A stretch of 6,429 nucleotides of DNA, taken from B33-G16 sp964611035. GTDB lineage: Bacteria; Desulfobacterota; DSM-4660; Desulfatiglandales; B25-G16. The notes below the pieces were generated by a model. That model had not been told where the DNA came from. It ran no database searches and saw only the letters and a program-made list of their open reading frames with translations. Shown piece by piece: positions 4,502-6,429 of this stretch (positions are counted from its first letter, which is position 1; the number at the start of each line of letters is the position of its first letter). The stretch covers positions 1 to 6,429 of the forward strand of contig CAZSWT010000126.1 of the NCBI GenBank assembly GCA_964611035.1, read 5' to 3'. The translations under genes and the position numbers were made by a program.

Positions 4502-6130
4502 TTAAAAGATACTAGGCTCTACAAATTCTCCAAAAATATCTCTAAAGACATTAGTCATCTCCCCAACTGTGGCATATGCCTTACAGCAATCCACGAGATA
4601 TGGCATAACATTTACTTTATCCTTAGTCGCCTTCTCTAATGCCTTTAGCGTTCCGGTAACATCCTTATTGTTTCTTATTTTTTTCAATTCTTTGAGATTT
4701 TTTATCTGCTCTACGGCTGATTCATCGGTATATTCATGAAGCTCTACCTTTCCCTTTTCCCCTCCAGTATATTTGTTGGCACCTATCTTTATTAACTCCC
4801 CGCTTTGAACACCTTTTTCGAATTCATAGGCCTGCCTGGCCACTTCTTTCTGGATATACCCTGATGAAATTGCTTTGACCATGCCCCCTATCTTATCAAT
4901 CTTTACCATCTCTTCAACAATCTTTTCCTCCATCTGTTTGGTAAGGGTCTCGATGAAATATGAACCTGCTAATGGATCAACCGTATCCCTGAGGCCTACC
5001 TCATCCATCAGGAGTTGTAGTGTTCTCAAGGAGATCAGGGCAGAATGTGGGGTAGGAATGGTATAGGCCTCGTCATAAGAGCACAAAGCCATTGTTTGAG
5101 CACCGCTTAAGGCAGCAGCCAGGGCATAATAGGCGCTTCTTACAATATTATTTTCAGGTTCTTCCTTTGTAAGGCCTCCTCCCCCTCCACCAAATATACC
5201 CCGTAAAAACATGGATTTATCGTTTTTTGCGCCATACCGTTCTTTAATATTCTTAGCCCAGAGCTTTCTTGCTGCCCTGAATTTTGCTACCTGTTCCCAG
5301 AGGTTTCCGAATACATCAAGGTTAAAGGAGAATCTACCGACAAAGTCATCAATGTCATATCCTCTCGCTAAAACATTATCGATGTATGCGTTTGCAATCT
5401 GTATAGCGTATGCAATTTCTTGTACCGGGGTAGCACCCGCTTCCCGTATGTGGTAACCGCATACACTGACTGGATTTGCCCTTGGCATCTCCTTTACGCT
5501 GTATTCAATAACATCGCCAATCAGGCGAACAGCTGGCTCTACTGGAAAGATCCATGCCCCCCTGCCGACGATCTCCTTTAAGATATCGTTCTGTGGGGTG
5601 GCACTTATCTGTTGTTTAGAGAATCCATATTTTTCTGCCACAGCCTGATACATGGCAACCATGATCGAAGCGACAGCATTTATCGTAAGGCCAGAGCCAA
5701 TTCTGTCCAAGGCAATGTCCTTAAAGGCAATTTCAAAATCCCTTAGAGAATCCACTGCCATCCCGACCCGACCCACCTCTCCCTCGGCCATAGGGTCATC
5801 AGAGTCGTAACCCATCTGGGTGGGCAGATCGAATGCTACATTTAATCCGGTTTGACCTTGAGATATTAAAAGTTTCCAGCGCTCATTCGTCTCTTTTGGG
5901 GTACCAAAGCCGGAGTATTGGCGTGTTGTCCATGCCCTGCTCCTGAAGCCCAATTTATGTATCCCTCGTGTAAAGGGATACTCTCCCGGGTTGGCAAGGT
6001 CTTTTGTATAGTCAAATTCAATATCTCTTAAGTCATCGCCTGTATAGAGAGGTTTGATATGGATTCCGGATTGTAGGATTACATCCTTAATCCTGTCTTT
6101 TTCATCTTTAATATATTTGGCTACTCCCAT
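4502..6130 (-). CDS. Adenosylcobalamin-dependent acyl-CoA mutase, large subunit (methylmalonyl-CoA mutase family, divergent)
   Basis: This is the catalytic TIM-barrel subunit of a B12-dependent carbon-skeleton mutase. Its 542 residues and end at VEPSIF match the split type, in which the cobalamin domain is a separate protein. Family landmarks are YPFTRGI (51-57), RQYSGFG (70-76), VAFDLPTQMGYDSDDP (98-113), QNDILKE (180-186), GYHIREAGAT (225-234), KFRAARKLWAK (283-293), PENNIVR (325-331) and VDPLAGSYF (384-392). Compared from memory with Propionibacterium MutB, Tyr72, Gln180, Arg190, His227 and Arg266 match Tyr89, Gln197, Arg207, His244 and Arg283; Tyr89/Arg207 mark methylmalonyl-CoA-type substrates, while isobutyryl-CoA mutase has Phe/Gln there. 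Ala99 argues against 2-hydroxyisobutyryl-CoA mutase, which has Asp. Unusually, the HxQT loop is replaced by GIFGGGGGG (311-319) and the MutB Asn366 position is Cys350, while Glu354 (MutB Glu370) is kept. The substrate is therefore uncertain. AGGAG (6144-6140) lies 9 bases before the start. The small subunit gene ends 120 bases upstream. Confidence 0.93.
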   Translation of the reverse strand: MGVAKYIKDEKDRIKDVILQSGIHIKPLYTGDDLRDIEFDYTKDLANPGEYPFTRGIHKLGFRSRAWTTRQYSGFGTPKETNERWKLLISQGQTGLNVAFDLPTQMGYDSDDPMAEGEVGRVGMAVDSLRDFEIAFKDIALDRIGSGLTINAVASIMVAMYQAVAEKYGFSKQQISATPQNDILKEIVGRGAWIFPVEPAVRLIGDVIEYSVKEMPRANPVSVCGYHIREAGATPVQEIAYAIQIANAYIDNVLARGYDIDDFVGRFSFNLDVFGNLWEQVAKFRAARKLWAKNIKERYGAKNDKSMFLRGIFGGGGGGLTKEEPENNIVRSAYYALAAALSGAQTMALCSYDEAYTIPTPHSALISLRTLQLLMDEVGLRDTVDPLAGSYFIETLTKQMEEKIVEEMVKIDKIGGMVKAISSGYIQKEVARQAYEFEKGVQSGELIKIGANKYTGGEKGKVELHEYTDESAVEQIKNLKELKKIRNNKDVTGTLKALEKATKDKVNVMPYLVDCCKAYATVGEMTNVFRDIFGEFVEPSIF

Positions 6131-6250
6131 CTCTAGTTACTCCTGTTTATAGTGTTTGTCGGGTTCCTTGAGTTTTTTAATGTCTTATCCATGAAATAAA
6201 TACCTTTATTAAATTTCCTTCAGCATGAACTCAACAAACTCAATACACCT

Positions 6251-6429
6251 CTAATTTCGTACATGTTCTTTTATAAAATTTATAGATTCCTCAAAGGGTG
6301 TTCCCCCGGGGAAAACTCCAGCAACTCCGATCTCTTTTAAAACAGGGATATCCTTGTCTGGGATTACCCCACCTACAACAACAATTACCTTATCTAAACC
6401 CTCCTTTTTGATCAGATCCATTATCTTCT
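6251..6429 (-). CDS. Cobalamin-binding small subunit of acyl-CoA mutase, 5'-truncated by window edge
   Basis: The last 59 codons of a B12-binding domain protein run in from the right edge and end with TAG at 6251-6253. The visible part reads KVIVVVGGVIPDKDIPVLKE followed by IGVAGVFPGGTPFEESINF. That is the end of the Rossmann-like cobalamin domain of mutases: strand, GGVIP turn, helix, then the F-x-PGT-like loop that packs around the nucleotide tail of B12. Here the loop is PGGT rather than the common GPGT. The DxHxxG motif that supplies the cobalt-ligating histidine would lie beyond base 6429. Position directly upstream of the large subunit on the same strand, with a 120-base gap, indicates the two form one heteromeric mutase. 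A stand-alone methyltransferase corrinoid protein is less likely given this neighbour. Confidence 0.88.
   Translation of the reverse strand, partial: KIMDLIKKEGLDKVIVVVGGVIPDKDIPVLKEIGVAGVFPGGTPFEESINFIKEHVRN

Noticed and set aside
4186..5456. Short plus-strand open frames opposite the ligase and mutase
   Set aside because: Both minus-strand genes are continuous with strong motifs; the plus-strand peptides are low-information shadows.
4502..6130. Large subunit as isobutyryl-CoA or 2-hydroxyisobutyryl-CoA mutase
   Set aside because: The discriminating positions are Tyr72 and Arg190, not Phe/Gln as in isobutyryl-CoA mutase, and Ala99, not Asp as in 2-hydroxyisobutyryl-CoA mutase.
6131..6250. 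A small gene or terminator between the two mutase subunit genes
   Set aside because: Only a 19-codon frame without family features and a 7-bp direct repeat (AACTCAA at 6228-6234 and 6237-6243) are visible; no hairpin with a T-run was found.

Overview
The window is a block of genes that all read on the minus strand, so transcription runs from high to low coordinates. Moderate-to-low GC, a divergent B12-dependent acyl-CoA mutase with a split small subunit, a TRAP transporter, an AMP-forming acyl-CoA ligase and paired palindromes of the 'ATTCCYGC...GCRGGAAT' type together suggest an anaerobic bacterium, most likely of the Desulfobacterota (old Deltaproteobacteria). This assignment is inference from gene content and style; there is no rRNA or phylogenetic marker here.

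Layout in transcription order. (1) 6429-6251: the 3' end of a cobalamin-binding small subunit, cut by the window edge. (2) 6130-4502: a mutase large (catalytic) subunit, 542 aa. (3) 4483-2936: an acyl-CoA synthetase, 515 aa. (4) 2925-2758: a 55-codon remnant of a hydantoinase/oxoprolinase HyuA-type gene, in which the N-terminus is joined in frame to the central SGPAAG motif and then stops. (5) About 2757-2537: a non-coding stretch with a perfect 9-2-9 palindrome, a possible promoter, an 11-bp long-range inverted repeat and three Shine-Dalgarno-like sites. (6) 2536-1511: a TRAP substrate-binding protein with signal peptide. (7) 1510-1323: a repeat-rich spacer with an 8-bp tandem repeat, a hairpin and a pair of REP-like palindromes. 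(8) DctQ (about 1259-768) and DctM (771 to the left edge, cut), which overlap by 4 bp.

How the parts may work together (inference). The TRAP system would import a carboxylate, the ligase would make its CoA thioester, and the two-subunit mutase would rearrange the carbon skeleton. The mutase keeps the Tyr and Arg that mark methylmalonyl-CoA-type substrates. However, the loop next to the adenosyl group (HxQT in classical mutases) is replaced by a run of six glycines and a usual Asn is Cys, so it belongs to a divergent subfamily and its real substrate is open. The HyuA scar shows that the mutase-ligase operon once continued into another enzyme; the TRAP genes, with their own regulatory leader, now follow it.

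Most notable items: the mutase variant, the deleted HyuA remnant, the layered dctP leader, and a REP-like palindrome that supplies an alternative start site to dctQ.
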